Below are positions 1 to 11,072 of a DNA stretch of 64,000 bases, piece after piece. The notes beneath the pieces are model-generated. The model worked only from the letters and a program-made list of their open reading frames with translations, made no database searches and was not told the origin of the DNA. This stretch comes from Erigeron canadensis. Its lineage: Eukaryota; Streptophyta; Magnoliopsida; Asterales; Asteraceae. Every line of letters starts with the position of its first letter. Position 1 is the stretch's first letter. The position numbers and the translations under genes are program-made. Where the stretch lies: positions 44,185,633 through 44,249,632 of the forward strand of contig NC_057768.1 of assembly GCF_010389155.1 (NCBI RefSeq), read 5' to 3'.

Positions 1-507
1 CTAAATCAAAGTGTCTAGATGAATCCACAAACCATCTTTTCTTGCACTGCCCTTTTGCTGAATACTTGTGGTCATATTTTATCTGCTTTGCCACTTGCTA
101 AACCACTCAATATCCGAGAGCTCCTCATGGCGCATCGAGATCCCTGTATCAGCCCCAACAAACGCCAAATAATGTACCTGATTATCCTTGCATTCTGTTG
201 GGTTATATGGAAAATTAAAAATGACTGCATTTTCTCCAGTAAGACACCGTCTTTAAGATTTGCATTCAAAGAACTCAAATCCACCCGTTTCTTTTGGATT
301 GCAAATCGTTCCCCCAAAAGAAACATCCCTTTGCAAGAATGGTGTAGTTTTAACTTCGTTTCTAGTATAACCTACTACTTATTACCTTGTATATGTATTC
401 TCTTTACCCTTTGTTACCTTGTAATGTATTCTTTTCTAGCCACTCGCTAATTCTTTTTATCAATAAAGATTTGAATGTTAAAAAAAAAAAAAAAACTAAA
501 TCAAAGT
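1..507 (+). mobile_element. 3' end of a 5'-truncated LINE retrotransposon
   Basis: This is a non-LTR retrotransposon tail. One frame encodes a zinc-knuckle-like stretch near the window start (CLDES..HLFLHCPFA). After a frameshift near position 105 the product continues with the reverse-transcriptase zinc-binding tail typical of plant LINEs (CWVIWKIKND, FFWIANRS, EWCSFNF). A poly(A) run lies at 479-495. The 12-mer ctaaatcaaagt occurs at 1-12 and again directly after the poly(A) at 496-507, which looks like the target-site duplication, so the inserted part would be about 13-495. The frameshift and extreme 5' truncation make it a dead copy. Confidence 0.85.
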
Positions 508-958
508 AAAGCAAAGAATATTATATGAGTGAATCCTAGGACTTCTCTATCAAAGTTGTCTGGATTTGGAATGGGTTTGACTGGAACAGTAAATAGTCAA
601 ATTATATGTGGTGGGTCTTTGTTTTACCAAATCGAAGCCCCACGATTGCCCACTTTGGACCCATACCCTTTTTCCTTTTCTATTTTCCAATACCCTTTTA
701 CATACTAGAAACTAGAAAGCTCATCCTTTCAAGGTTTAGTATGATTATTATATTCCCATCATCCCATGATCACAAAATTTTAATAGCCTGTTTTGTTCAT
801 AAGATTTCCTAATTGATGGTAATGAATTTTGAATTGAATTCCATCTATGAACTCAAAATTTCTTAACAAATGAAATGGAAAGCTTAAAATTATAATATAT
901 AGAGTTCAAAAGTTAATACTCTATATAAGAAAGAAAGCCATTAATTTAACATTTACTC

Positions 959-1053
<95 letters not shown>

Positions 1054-4000
1054 TGTTTGTTTGGCAATTAGACCATTGGTAATGGGTTGGTCTGGTTCGA
1101 TGACCATCAATCCCTCGCGGTGATAGCGTTACGGAGGGTGATTGGTGTAAATTTTGTCATTGTCTTGATGATTAGATTTTGTTTTGTTTATTTTGGTCAG
1201 TTGTTAAGAAATACTCTTGTGAGAAGCTTGATGGAGGAGTTATAGGTTAGCATATATTTTGTGGATAGAAACTTCATATAGTACGAACAAAGTTCTAGCC
1301 AACACTTATCTAGGCCGGTTACTTGTCGGATCCTTACTTGTCTGTTTGTTTCACCACATGTACATTTCCACATCATGCGTATACTTACATATGCCCTTGT
1401 ATATATAGCACTAATACAGTAAGAAGTTTAAAGAACTCGAATTCATAATTTCATTCTTCACCCATCAAGCAATATTAACAATCACGACAAAAAAGAATTT
1501 GTGTATTAAAAATAAACTTATACTTCTTAAGGATGTACAGAATGTCCTAGTGAAAAAAACGGTGATATGTTGGTCTCTAAGAACACCTGCCTTGCCCTAT
1601 AGCTTAGGAAAGTGGGAAGAGTGGTTACCTCGTTGCTTTACTATCTTTCTTTTCATTTCTTTTTTGCCTTTCTCTTTTTCTTTTAATTTTAGTAGAGAAA
1701 GAACAAGAAAGAATGGTAAGATAAAAAGTGATAAATAGTAAAAAGTGTGAGTGAGAAGTGAGGAGCGGTAACTTGTAAGGCACTCCCCCAGTCCCCCATC
1801 CTAATATGTGCATAAAATACTTTGAATATTATTAATAGTTTTATGACTTTTAATGACACTTTTGATGATACTTTATATATGTACGTGAACATGATTCTTA
1901 AAAACAAAAGCTATTCTACATACCAGTGTACAAAAAAAATTAAGATTATGTTAAATGACTAGTTGTGGACTACGGAGTAGATCTCGTAGTGTTTTTTATA
2001 TCCCGAATGATTAAGATTTTACGTATTAATCATTTTAATAAAATCTTAGAGGCACAAATGTCATGAATAAACCCCGTATTTTTACAAGAAATAAAAACTT
2101 TTTACCATCTAGCTAAAGTCGGAATGACAACAACTCTTATAATGTACGCAATGTCGGTTTGGTGTTTTTAAAGGCCTTAAACAAGATCAATTTCATGAGC
2201 CTAGTTAATTAGCATATAAATTAAAATAAACAAAAAAAACAAAAAGAAAAGGTATCTCGACTTATGTGATTTGAAGTAATAGTAATAAAAGATGCAAAGG
2301 TTGATGCAAAAATCAATAAGGATATTAACGTAATGCAAATCATATAGTGATATCTTGTCCAAAGTCTAAACATTACGTATAGCTTATGATACTCTAAGAC
2401 TTAAATTTTTCGCCTGATATTATTATATTGTTGATTTATCTCTGAAAGTACTCATCACCTCTCCATTTAAAAAATGTCCTTAAAAGTGTAATAAAAAAGT
2501 CGTATTTATTATTTTTAGCTTTAAGTTATTCTTCATATGTTTTTACATCCATCGATAGTAGGGTAGTCATAATTTTACCTTTTTAGTAAGAACAACAATA
2601 AATCTTAAATTTGATTAATAGCTTTTCTTTCGCATTCTAAGACTATTTGTAAAGGTAGGTGATAGAGGTAGGTGAAGGGTAAAAGTGAAAAGGGTGAATG
2701 GTTAAGGGATGTAGGTGATGAGTGTAGGTGAAGGGAAGAAGGTGATTGTGATCACTTAAGTAAAAAAACAAAATGTGAGGTCTTTTTTTATTTATATATA
2801 TTTTTTTTTGTTTTCTTTTATTTTGATTGGATATAGAGTGAAAGATTGTAGGGTATTGTGTTTTTAATTAAATAATAGTGGGAACCAAATAATAAGTGAA
2901 TGGTTAAAGGGAAAAATCAAAGGTGAAAGAAATGAAAAGATGATGTTTTTTTACTTTGGGAACGGTTATGAATGGTCTAATGACAGAACCACTCCAACAA
3001 AATATAAAATATACCAAGAAGAAAATATATAATATATTGAAAAAAAAAAAAAAAAACAGACATCACTTGGATACGCGGGTACTTTGGGAAGACCATCTTT
3101 GGTACGTTCTTATGTCTCTTTTTTTTGCATGTTTTTGTGCAATTAAAACTCTTCGTCCATATAATATACATATGACATTTTGTTTCAAGTGTCACCCAAC
3201 ATGTCCATATAATAAAGAAAATAACTAATGTGTTTCTTGCAATATGTAGTTAGATGTTTATCTCTTAAAATCTTTAATTTTGCTTTTTAATACTTAATCA
3301 CACAATTGAAATAAATGTGAGATCAAGGTAAAAGCATATGAGTTTATTCCTATTCCTATAATAAATATTTAAAAAGTATATAATAAATATAACATAACCA
3401 GTGTATATATATTTTGAGGGATACGTGGTCACGTGGCTTTTCGTGAAGGATCACCATTGCATGTCAATTATTATTATGTATAAAGAAGATAGAAAGGCTG
3501 AAAGGGAAGAAAATAAAGAGTCAAATGGGCCTTTGATAATGATGATGATGATTGATGAGAATGTAAACAAAAACTTATACTGGACTATAAAGTAGGACTA
3601 CTGAACTATGCTAATTAGTTGGGCCTTTAATATGCTAAGTTCCTTTTTTCCGTTTTAAAAATCATCTAGTATATTTAACACACAAAAGTTTTGTACGTAA
3701 ACACTGTTGATTGATCCCTTTAAACAAAGTACTCCTTTTGATTACCTTTGCTTCTTTCTAAAGAATAAGCATTTCGGTGGTGTAAAACCGCTGCCGACAG
3801 CTTCATCGGTTACAAAGGAAGTGAAGAGGTGACGTTGTCAAATATATATGAGTTGATGTGTTAGTTTCAAAACACTTATGTAATGATGAACAGACAATTA
3901 GTAAAAAAAAAAAAGAAGAAATCACTTTCGGCAGTGGAATAAGTAATGAGTTGATACAACTGACAAATGAAGTGAAAACTTCATTATAACTCTATGCCGC

Positions 4001-4208
4001 GTTAAACCTAGACATGTAAAGTCAATATTTATCAAACATCACTTGTTAACAAAATGCCAAGCATTACAACAGGTCTGTATAACAAAATCTTCAACTTCTT
4101 ATCTATGCTTATTATTTTTATTATTTAATAATTATATTATAATTATAATTATTAGATATAAGCCAGTAACTCAAAACAAAAGAACATATAAAGGGGATTT
4201 CCATGGCT
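508..4208. other. Gene-free AT-rich intergenic stretch
   Basis: No supported gene was found here; the longest open frames are short and low-complexity. It contains the (TAA)n microsatellite at 960-1052. A purine-rich stretch at about 2650-2760 repeats variants of AGGTGA. Nothing else stands out. Confidence 0.6.
960..1052. repeat. (TAA)n microsatellite
   Basis: This is an uninterrupted AAT/TAA trinucleotide array of about 31 units in non-coding DNA. It is probably polymorphic in length. Confidence 0.97.
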
Positions 4209-6059
4209 CTAGAGCTCTTCTTTAGCCACATTGGTGGGGTTGTCAGCTGACAGCTTGACGGGGTATGATGCATCCATGGCTAACCCACACAATCCCTCTG
4301 GTGCATTAATCCCACGCTGCATCCTAATGTAACCTTGTTCACCCCAGCTGGTTCCCCAAGAGTTCCTCACAATCCAGTAATCGACCCCTTCTGGAGTAGT
4401 CCCATATCCTACTATTCCGACACCGTGATTCAGCTCAGTACCACAATGTCCATTAAAAACACCCTACAAAACATGAGATCAAAAATCTGATACAAACCAG
4501 ATGTAGTTCACAAGTTATCTAGCAACAACAATGTTTTTTTTTCCTCTGGTAGGCAAAGACAGACAACTGACAACACCTATTAACCACCTACAATTTACAC
4601 CTATTTGTCTTCAGTGAAATTTGAACCTACAATGTAATACCGCTAGGGTAAAGACTCATTGGTAATACCTTAATTATCACAGCTTATATCTTTCAAGAAA
4701 GGGAACTATTCCCATGACGCTCCATATAATGTTCTATGTATAATAAAACAAGAATACTACTGTAAATGTGCTTCAATCAAAGGCATATTATCAAGCAACC
4801 TTTGCACATGATAGGGCATATTTACAGATAACATTTTACCCTGGAGTAGAACTGGAATAAAAGACCACCGGCATCTATTGCAATGGAGATCGGCTGGTTG
4901 GCAGCAGCTTTCTTCAGCGCATTCTCGTCGTTGTCAGGCACGTTTTCATAACCATCAATTTTTACCGTAGGCGAATTTCTCTGCACAGCAACAGTTCAAT
5001 GTATCTGAATGGAAAAGGTATATAATAGAATGTTGCAAGAATTTACGCATATGTTAACCAAGGTAGACTATATCTGTCTTGTCAAGATATTTGTGTTTGT
5101 GAACTTTTTAGTATTTTATTTCTAACACCTTCGATGTATCACAACGGCCATCATGTGCAAAGTAAGGGTAGATTTGCTCAGTTGTAACCCCACCGGTTTC
5201 CTTGATAAATTCATACGCATTTTCCATAAACCCTCCATCACATCCATGGTTATCAGATTCACAATCAACAAGCTCTTGCTCAGACAAAGAAACTAGTTCG
5301 TTGGTCTTGATTTTGTTAATACCCTCTACCCCAACTATGGTTGAAAACGCCCAACAGCTACCTGTCATAAGGTTAACAAGATTCAGTATCTAGTACTGAA
5401 AGCATAGTTCACAAAATCAACCCATTTCCTTCTAAAGAAATCGATCCTGATTATGTTTCATCTCTAACTAATAGATGGACAAATAGTGTTTTGGATTACC
5501 CAACCTACCCTGTTTTATATCACATGACATATTACCCAATTTTGACCTGTTTCCCCAGCTGCCCATTTTTCACTTCTAAATTTCTAATGTTTAATACAAA
5601 AGTTAAATATAGCATACCACATCGGCCTTGATTCTTTATAGGGTTCACGGCTCCCTTGTCCCTCCAATCAATGGATGGTGGTGGATTAGTAGTTTTCTCA
5701 TGCATGAATGGGGTCCGTCGCCTGTCACCCTGGAGCATCCTGTAGTGCTGGATCTTTGAATCAAAACCGGACCTGAACTCATGGTTAGTCAAGTCAGCAA
5801 AATCGTTGAGCTTCAGCTTGTAAGGTTTATCCATCTGGTTCACTTTGTGAATGAATTGCACGTTGTACTTGAATACATTGAATCGTTTCCTCTTTTCACC
5901 AAGATCCCTTGAGATCTTGTGCTGGCTCCTCCATCTCTCGTACAAGTCCCACAGGCTCTGGTCAGAGACCAAGTCATTTTCGGTGAAATCAATACACTTA
6001 ACTGCTCCTACAAACAGAGCAAAAGAAAGAGCTACAAAGAAAACTTTTCCAATTTCCAT
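4209..6059 (-). CDS. Papain-type cysteine endopeptidase with KEEL C-terminus
   Basis: Exons on the minus strand are 5618-6059, 5129-5361, 4840-4980 and 4209-4463, all with GT-AG introns and consistent phases. They encode a 356-residue preproenzyme. A signal peptide covers about residues 1-22. An I29 prodomain follows, with ERFNIN-like residues (about 43-80) and the motif [10 protein letters not shown]. The mature C1A protease contains NQGRCGSCWAF with catalytic Cys150, LNHGVG with His285 and WIVRNSWG with Asn306. The length matches KDEL-tailed plant cysteine endopeptidases of the vignain/CEP group, which act in programmed cell death and storage-protein breakdown. This protein ends KEEL rather than KDEL. 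Retention in ER-derived bodies is therefore an inference. The gene looks intact and single-copy here. Confidence 0.93.
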
Positions 6060-6109
6060 CTTCTAGGGAACTTCTAAATAATTTGATGTATGAAATCAAA
6101 TTGTGCGAC

Positions 6110-6117
6110 TTTATATA
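6110..6117 (-). promoter_or_regulatory. TATA box of the cysteine protease gene
   Basis: On the minus strand the sequence reads TATATAAA, about 50 bases upstream of the ATG at 6059. This is the spacing of a plant core promoter with a short 5' UTR. It is a sequence-only call. Confidence 0.6.
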
Positions 6118-6782
6118 GTGTAATGAATGAGGGGGTTTGTTATCACAGGCATTGTTCGCGTCATATGTACGAATTTGTCACAGGATTCATGGATAAAATG
6201 AGCTACATTTTAGACGATAACTTTCTATTTTTAGTAGGAGGTTTGGATGTACTAGAAGAAGTACACCTTTTGAGCATGTAAAGCCTTTTTGCCTGATTTC
6301 ATCTTGCGTGCTAGTGATAACTTTCAGTTAGACACCTACTTGATAAGGATTTAGATAAGAAATCCAGTGTTCAAGAGAGGAAACAAACCTTTGATGTCAT
6401 CATAGATCTAAAATAAGCAAATCAATATTTATGAGGGAGAACCATGCACTTATGCTCGTTTAATCCCTGATGGGTCACAGTGCAAATTATGAGATACATA
6501 AGTGCAAAATAATATATGACCATATAAGCGGTAAAGAACTGATACTGAAGTTACCAAATTACAGTACAACTTACACTCATAAACAGGAGTAATCTGAGCA
6601 CCAGTTAACAAATTAATATCAATGCCATTCAGTTATTATTAGAAAAGACAGGCTTTAACAACCACCATTTGTATCTTAATACAGAAGTGTTGTCCAGATG
6701 AAAAATCCAGAAAATACAACAAATTCACTGAAACACATAAAGGTAAGGCATTCAATGCCACAATCAGCTTTAAGCAGCAAGT

Positions 6783-8226
6783 TTAAGCAATAGGATCTCT
6801 TTCTCTGTTTTCTTGTAGCAGCTGTTCTCTCACCCTCCTGATCTCTGCTTCCTTCTCCATTCTTTCTTGCTGCAATTGTTTAAAAAAAAAAAAAAATTCA
6901 TACTTAGTGCCTCACGTCACAAGACCTCTTTCATACTTCCATGCGACAATTTAGTAACATACTTCATTAAACAACCATACGATTCCCAGAACAAGAAATC
7001 ATATTCACCTTTGTAATTTGGATTGCGGCTTGTTGATACTAGAGTTGCTAACAAAATTTAACTTATCTGTTCAAACTTGAAGTATTTGTCATGAAACTCA
7101 ATGTAGCTTTCTAATTTTACCACAAAAGTTTAAGGAATCAGTCAATTCAATGTCTCAATCTCAAATAGTCTGAGAAAATCATAAAAGTACATTATTAGGA
7201 CAGTGCAACATTGTCCACTCTCTAGCCAGTAAAGAGCATGGGCAGAATTAAATCCTAAATAGTAAGAACTAACAAATGATATGTCACAGCTTACAACTCA
7301 TGCTCATTTCCGATATGCCACAAAATTTCACTTCATATAATATACGTAATAGTCAAAACAGCCAATTACAATTAAGTGATCAGCGTAAGAAAAGCAAGTA
7401 AAATTACAGTTTAGTTATGGAGTCTGATGTACGTCACATGGAGCTTTTAGGCACGAAATTCGGGTAGGCTAGAAGAATGGCCAGCAGTAACTTGTTGACA
7501 GAGCAAGTAATTAGACTATAAGTAGAGCCCTAGTGTGGTTGTCCACATATATTATATCGATTTCAATAAAACTCCTCTAATTTATCCATGAATTAAGCTG
7601 ATCTAAGTTATCAGCCCAATCACATAGCTCTGTGTATTCTTTTCTTTTGCGTTTAAGTTTCGGTTAGCTAATGTTGAATCCACAACAATAACATTCAGCC
7701 TAGAGAGGCAATAATATCATATCCATAAAATTACAGCATATGTTTCAAAGGCTTAATCCAAAAAATTTCAACTCGCTACCATTGTATCCATATGACTTCC
7801 TGTAGCGAGTAAAGACGTGTCGCCATTTTTTTAACCCGTGTTAACTTAACACTAAACTCTGTGTCTTGTTTTTCTTATTCTCAAGTTTGTGTTAGATATT
7901 TAATTAAGAAAGTTTTATTTCACTACTATGGTATGCATCTATTAAAAGTGTACAATAATTGCCGTTCCAAAAAAAAAAAAAAAGTGTACAATAAAACGTA
8001 ACCCTAATTCATGCAATTCCGGGCTACCCACTCATAAGACGAAAATCAATTAGTAGTATAATATTTAAAGGATATAGATACAGATATATAGATACAGAAA
8101 GAAAGAAAGGGGGAGAAAGACCTTTTCGTCTTGATGAAGAGCGATCCAAACATGAACTTTGTCCATTGATTGCCAGAACACAAATGCTCCTAATGACATC
8201 CCGAAAAACGAAGTCATGTTCACCAT
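6783..8226 (-). CDS. Conserved 63-residue membrane microprotein (two exons)
   Basis: Exon 1 (8122-8226) and exon 2 (6783-6869) are joined in phase 0 across a 1.25-kb GT-AG intron. The product has 63 residues. A hydrophobic N-terminal segment (TSFFGMSLGAFVFWQSMDK) is followed by VHVWIALHQDEK and then by a charged helix from exon 2 (QERMEKEAEIRRVREQLL) ending RDPIA. I recall similar short unnamed proteins in other plants, with the same order of membrane segment then charged helix, but no function is known to me. An in-frame upstream ATG at 8275-8277 would add 17 residues. I chose the ATG at 8226 because the conserved part begins there. The exon join is needed to see this gene at all. Confidence 0.75.
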
Positions 8227-8277
8227 CTTTGCTTCAATCGATCGATCTAATCCGATTTTTGATTGTTTGTGAATCAA

Positions 8278-9001
8278 TCGATTGGCAGATGACGAGATTG
8301 GGGAACGGCGTCCTTAGTTGGTAAAGGGGAAGAAATGGCAATTGCTTTCTTTCTTTTCTAATTTTAGTCCCTATACTTTTTTATTCGTATATAATGCTAG
8401 TTAACACATTTGTTATCATATCATTTCCTTTTTTTTCTCTCGCACAACACAGTCACATGTTAACATTCTCAATGAAATTTAGGAACAAAATGATTGATAC
8501 AAATGTAAATATATGAGAAATTACGGATTCAAAAATTTTATATGGTTTTGTAATTGATCATCTATTGTTATTAGTCTAGCAAATATTAAAACTATCACTA
8601 TATATATATAAATCTTCATACATTGTTTAGATCGAGATTGAGTAACATTATTGTCTATGTGTTCATTATTTCCAGATGGATATGATTTTGAATTTACGTT
8701 TTAAAATAATTTCCAAAAGTGTTTAGTTATACGTATGTATAACTAATTAATCTGTTAGTTAGTATTATACATGTATTAATATTTTAGAGATAGTCTTTAA
8801 AGTCTTTCTTATCAAAAAATCATCCCGTAAAAAATTAATAAAACAACCACCACAACAACAAGACCCAATTTCTAAATGCGGGGTATGAAAAGCTGAGATG
8901 TAAACAATCTTGTCTTTATATAAAAATAAAGAGACTACTTTCATAAGACATCCGGTCAAACAAGATAATACTAAAAAATTTAGTAACTACGTATGTCGAT
9001 C
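8278..9001. other. Intergenic, AT-rich
   Basis: This is the divergent spacer between the microprotein gene and the SINE. I see no gene and no clear element. Confidence 0.5.
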
Positions 9002-9318
9002 AAGTATCACCTGACTGTCCTTGAGCTTTAACTCAATGGTTGAATGACCATTCCCCATTCCATGATGTCTTGTGTTCAAACCTTAGGGAGGACATAAGAA
9101 TTAAGTTCTTTTATGAGGGCTTGACTTGGGTATACCCAGGTTCAAGTTTAAAGGGCAGAGTTTCCTCCCATCAGCTATTTGAAATAGGCATTTCTACTTC
9201 GAGGAAACTCTCTAGCGCGGATCCGGTTAAAACAACGTATGCTAGACCTCTCGCTGTCGAATCACGACACGAAGTTTTCAATGAAATTTACCTTTCAAAA
9301 AAAAAGTATCACCTGACT
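9002..9318 (+). mobile_element. tRNA-derived SINE with 15-bp target duplication
   Basis: The body spans 9017-9303. Near the 5' end there is a tRNA-like pol III promoter: an A-box-like stretch (ctcaatggttgaatg, about 9032-9046) and a B-box-like stretch (gtgttcaaacc, about 9071-9081). The 3' end is a short A-rich tail. The 15-mer aagtatcacctgact flanks it exactly, at 9002-9016 and 9304-9318. This is the signature of LINE-mediated retroposition. The perfect target duplication suggests a fairly recent insertion. Confidence 0.88.
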
Positions 9319-9359
9319 ATCTTTACTATCTTATAGACCAAAAGGCTTATTTTTATTTT

Positions 9360-9535
9360 TAGAAAATTCTGTCTTTAAATTACCGAAATTGTCCTTGACA
9401 TTTTATGTTTTTAATGAGTTAATTTACACTTCAACCCTTATCTTCTAAAATATTTTCACTATCAACTTTACATCAACCTACTTTCCTACACCAGATCGTC
9501 ATCCCCGCTAGCGCCGCCGCATTGCGCGAGAGTAT
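9360..9535 (+). mobile_element. Degenerate Helitron-like 3' end
   Basis: The sequence from about 9410 (aatttacacttcaacc...tttacatcaacc) to the GC-rich stretch cgccgccgcattgcgcg resembles the reverse complement of the copies near 13.8 kb and 19.1 kb. The terminal CTAG is not preserved here. It is a weak, decayed family member. Confidence 0.4.
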
Positions 9536-9854
9536 TAACAAATATAAATAACACACTTTATTAAAAGATTAATAAATCTGACTTGTAAATGTTTTATGGT
9601 AAATGCGTAGTTGTAAATTATATATGTTTTTCTTGTACCTATCTATGTACACTTTTTCTTTTTGAACAATTTTATTGAAGAAGACAAAAATCAATACTCA
9701 ATTCATGAATATTTCTCCATTCTTGGTAGATACGGGGACATTGACTTTTCACACTCTCAAGGCTTTATATTTGATTTCCACTTTGTTGCTTCTTGTTCAC
9801 TGTTTCATTCAACCACACTCCCAAAGCTAACTACCATCATTTTATTGCCGGAAT

Positions 9855-11072
9855 ATGAAACTCCGGCCATTCATATCCATCTGCTCCACCAACACCACCA
9901 ACACAACACCACAAGCACCACCACCACCATTAAAAAAGCTAGTAAGCTCCAACACAAACACCATCAACATTTCACACACAACCATCGGAGGCCTAACCTT
10001 AACCATCTCTCACCAGCGCATCACCTCCCTCAAACCACTCCCATCATGCCACGTGGACATCCTAGCCATCCATGACAACCTTCTTTACGCAGCCACCGGT
10101 AACCTCATCCACTTAATTGACGCGACATCATTTGCAATACTCGACACATTTAGTGATCAAGGATCCTCATCCGGGTCCGTTAAGTCCGTTACATTTAGTA
10201 ACGGACATATTTTCACGGCTCATCAAGACAACAAAATCCGGGTATGGAAGTTAATCGAAAACAAGTATTATCATCATAAACACATTGCAACACTTCCTAC
10301 TTTTGAAGACAGGTTGTTTCGTTCAGTTTTGCCAAAAAACTACGTACAAGTAAGGCGCCATTGTAAAAAACTGTGGATCCAGCACCAGGATGCTGTGTCT
10401 GGGCTGGCATTGGTAACCGAACAATTGATCTGTTCGGTTTCTTGGGACAGATATCTAAAAATCTGGCAGGCATCAGATTTTCGATGTTTAGATAGTATAA
10501 AAGTGCATGACGACGCTGTTAACAGCGTTGTCGTGTCAGTCAACGGAACCATCTTTACTGGTTCTGCTGACTGCAAGATAAAAATTTGGGGAAAAGTGTT
10601 CGGAAAATATAAGCTCATTGTCACGTTGGAAAAACACAAGTCAGCAGTGAATGCATTGGCACTAAACGAAGACGGATCGTTGTTGTTTTCTGGCGGTTCT
10701 GATCGGGTGATTATGGTGTGGGTGAAAGAACACGGTAGTAATAATTATATGGTGCTGGCTGCGTCGCTACGTGGCCACCTGAAGGCGGTACTTTGTTTGG
10801 TATATGTTTGCGATTTGCTGTTTAGTGGATCGGCTGATCGAACAGTTAGGATTTGGCAACGAGGATGTGAAGGTAAATTTTGTTGCTTGAAAGTGTTGGA
10901 TGGATACGAAAGACCGGTTCGATCATTGGTAGTGGACCGGGGCATAGCTAAATTCGGGTCAAAAGTTGGACCTAATTTTGTACGAGTTTTTAGTGAATGT
11001 TCGAATGGAGTGATTAGGATGGTAACGATTGAGGATTTGAGTTTGTCGAATTCTGTATCGACATATGTATAA
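9855..11072 (+). CDS. JINGUBANG-like WD40-repeat protein
   Basis: This is a single-exon gene for 405 residues. The N-terminus is rich in Thr, Pro and Ser. About seven WD40 blades follow, beginning near residue 67. Clear repeat ends include KIRVWKL, YLKIWQA, KIKIWGK, VIMVWVK and TVRIWQR, each preceded by GH/HD and S/GGS.D turns. The layout (short variable head, seven blades, no other domain, no intron) matches the plant JINGUBANG-like family. The founding member is a negative regulator of pollen germination acting with a TCP factor; whether this copy does that is unknown. The start was chosen as the first ATG of the frame that leads into the conserved GGLTLTISHQRITSL segment. Confidence 0.9.
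   Translation: MKLRPFISICSTNTTNTTPQAPPPPLKKLVSSNTNTINISHTTIGGLTLTISHQRITSLKPLPSCHVDILAIHDNLLYAATGNLIHLIDATSFAILDTFSDQGSSSGSVKSVTFSNGHIFTAHQDNKIRVWKLIENKYYHHKHIATLPTFEDRLFRSVLPKNYVQVRRHCKKLWIQHQDAVSGLALVTEQLICSVSWDRYLKIWQASDFRCLDSIKVHDDAVNSVVVSVNGTIFTGSADCKIKIWGKVFGKYKLIVTLEKHKSAVNALALNEDGSLLFSGGSDRVIMVWVKEHGSNNYMVLAASLRGHLKAVLCLVYVCDLLFSGSADRTVRIWQRGCEGKFCCLKVLDGYERPVRSLVVDRGIAKFGSKVGPNFVRVFSECSNGVIRMVTIEDLSLSNSVSTYV

Noticed and set aside
19..450. 143-residue open frame on the + strand
   Set aside because: It belongs to the broken LINE tail, not a host gene; the real coding frame shifts near position 105.
4540..4680. Inverted SINE in the protease intron
   Set aside because: A B-box-like stretch (gttcaaatttc on the minus strand) is present, but no A-box, tail or target duplication was clear.
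9662..10075. Open frame overlapping the WD40 gene start
   Set aside because: It is an out-of-frame reading of the Thr/His-rich coding start; the WD40 frame has clear domain support.
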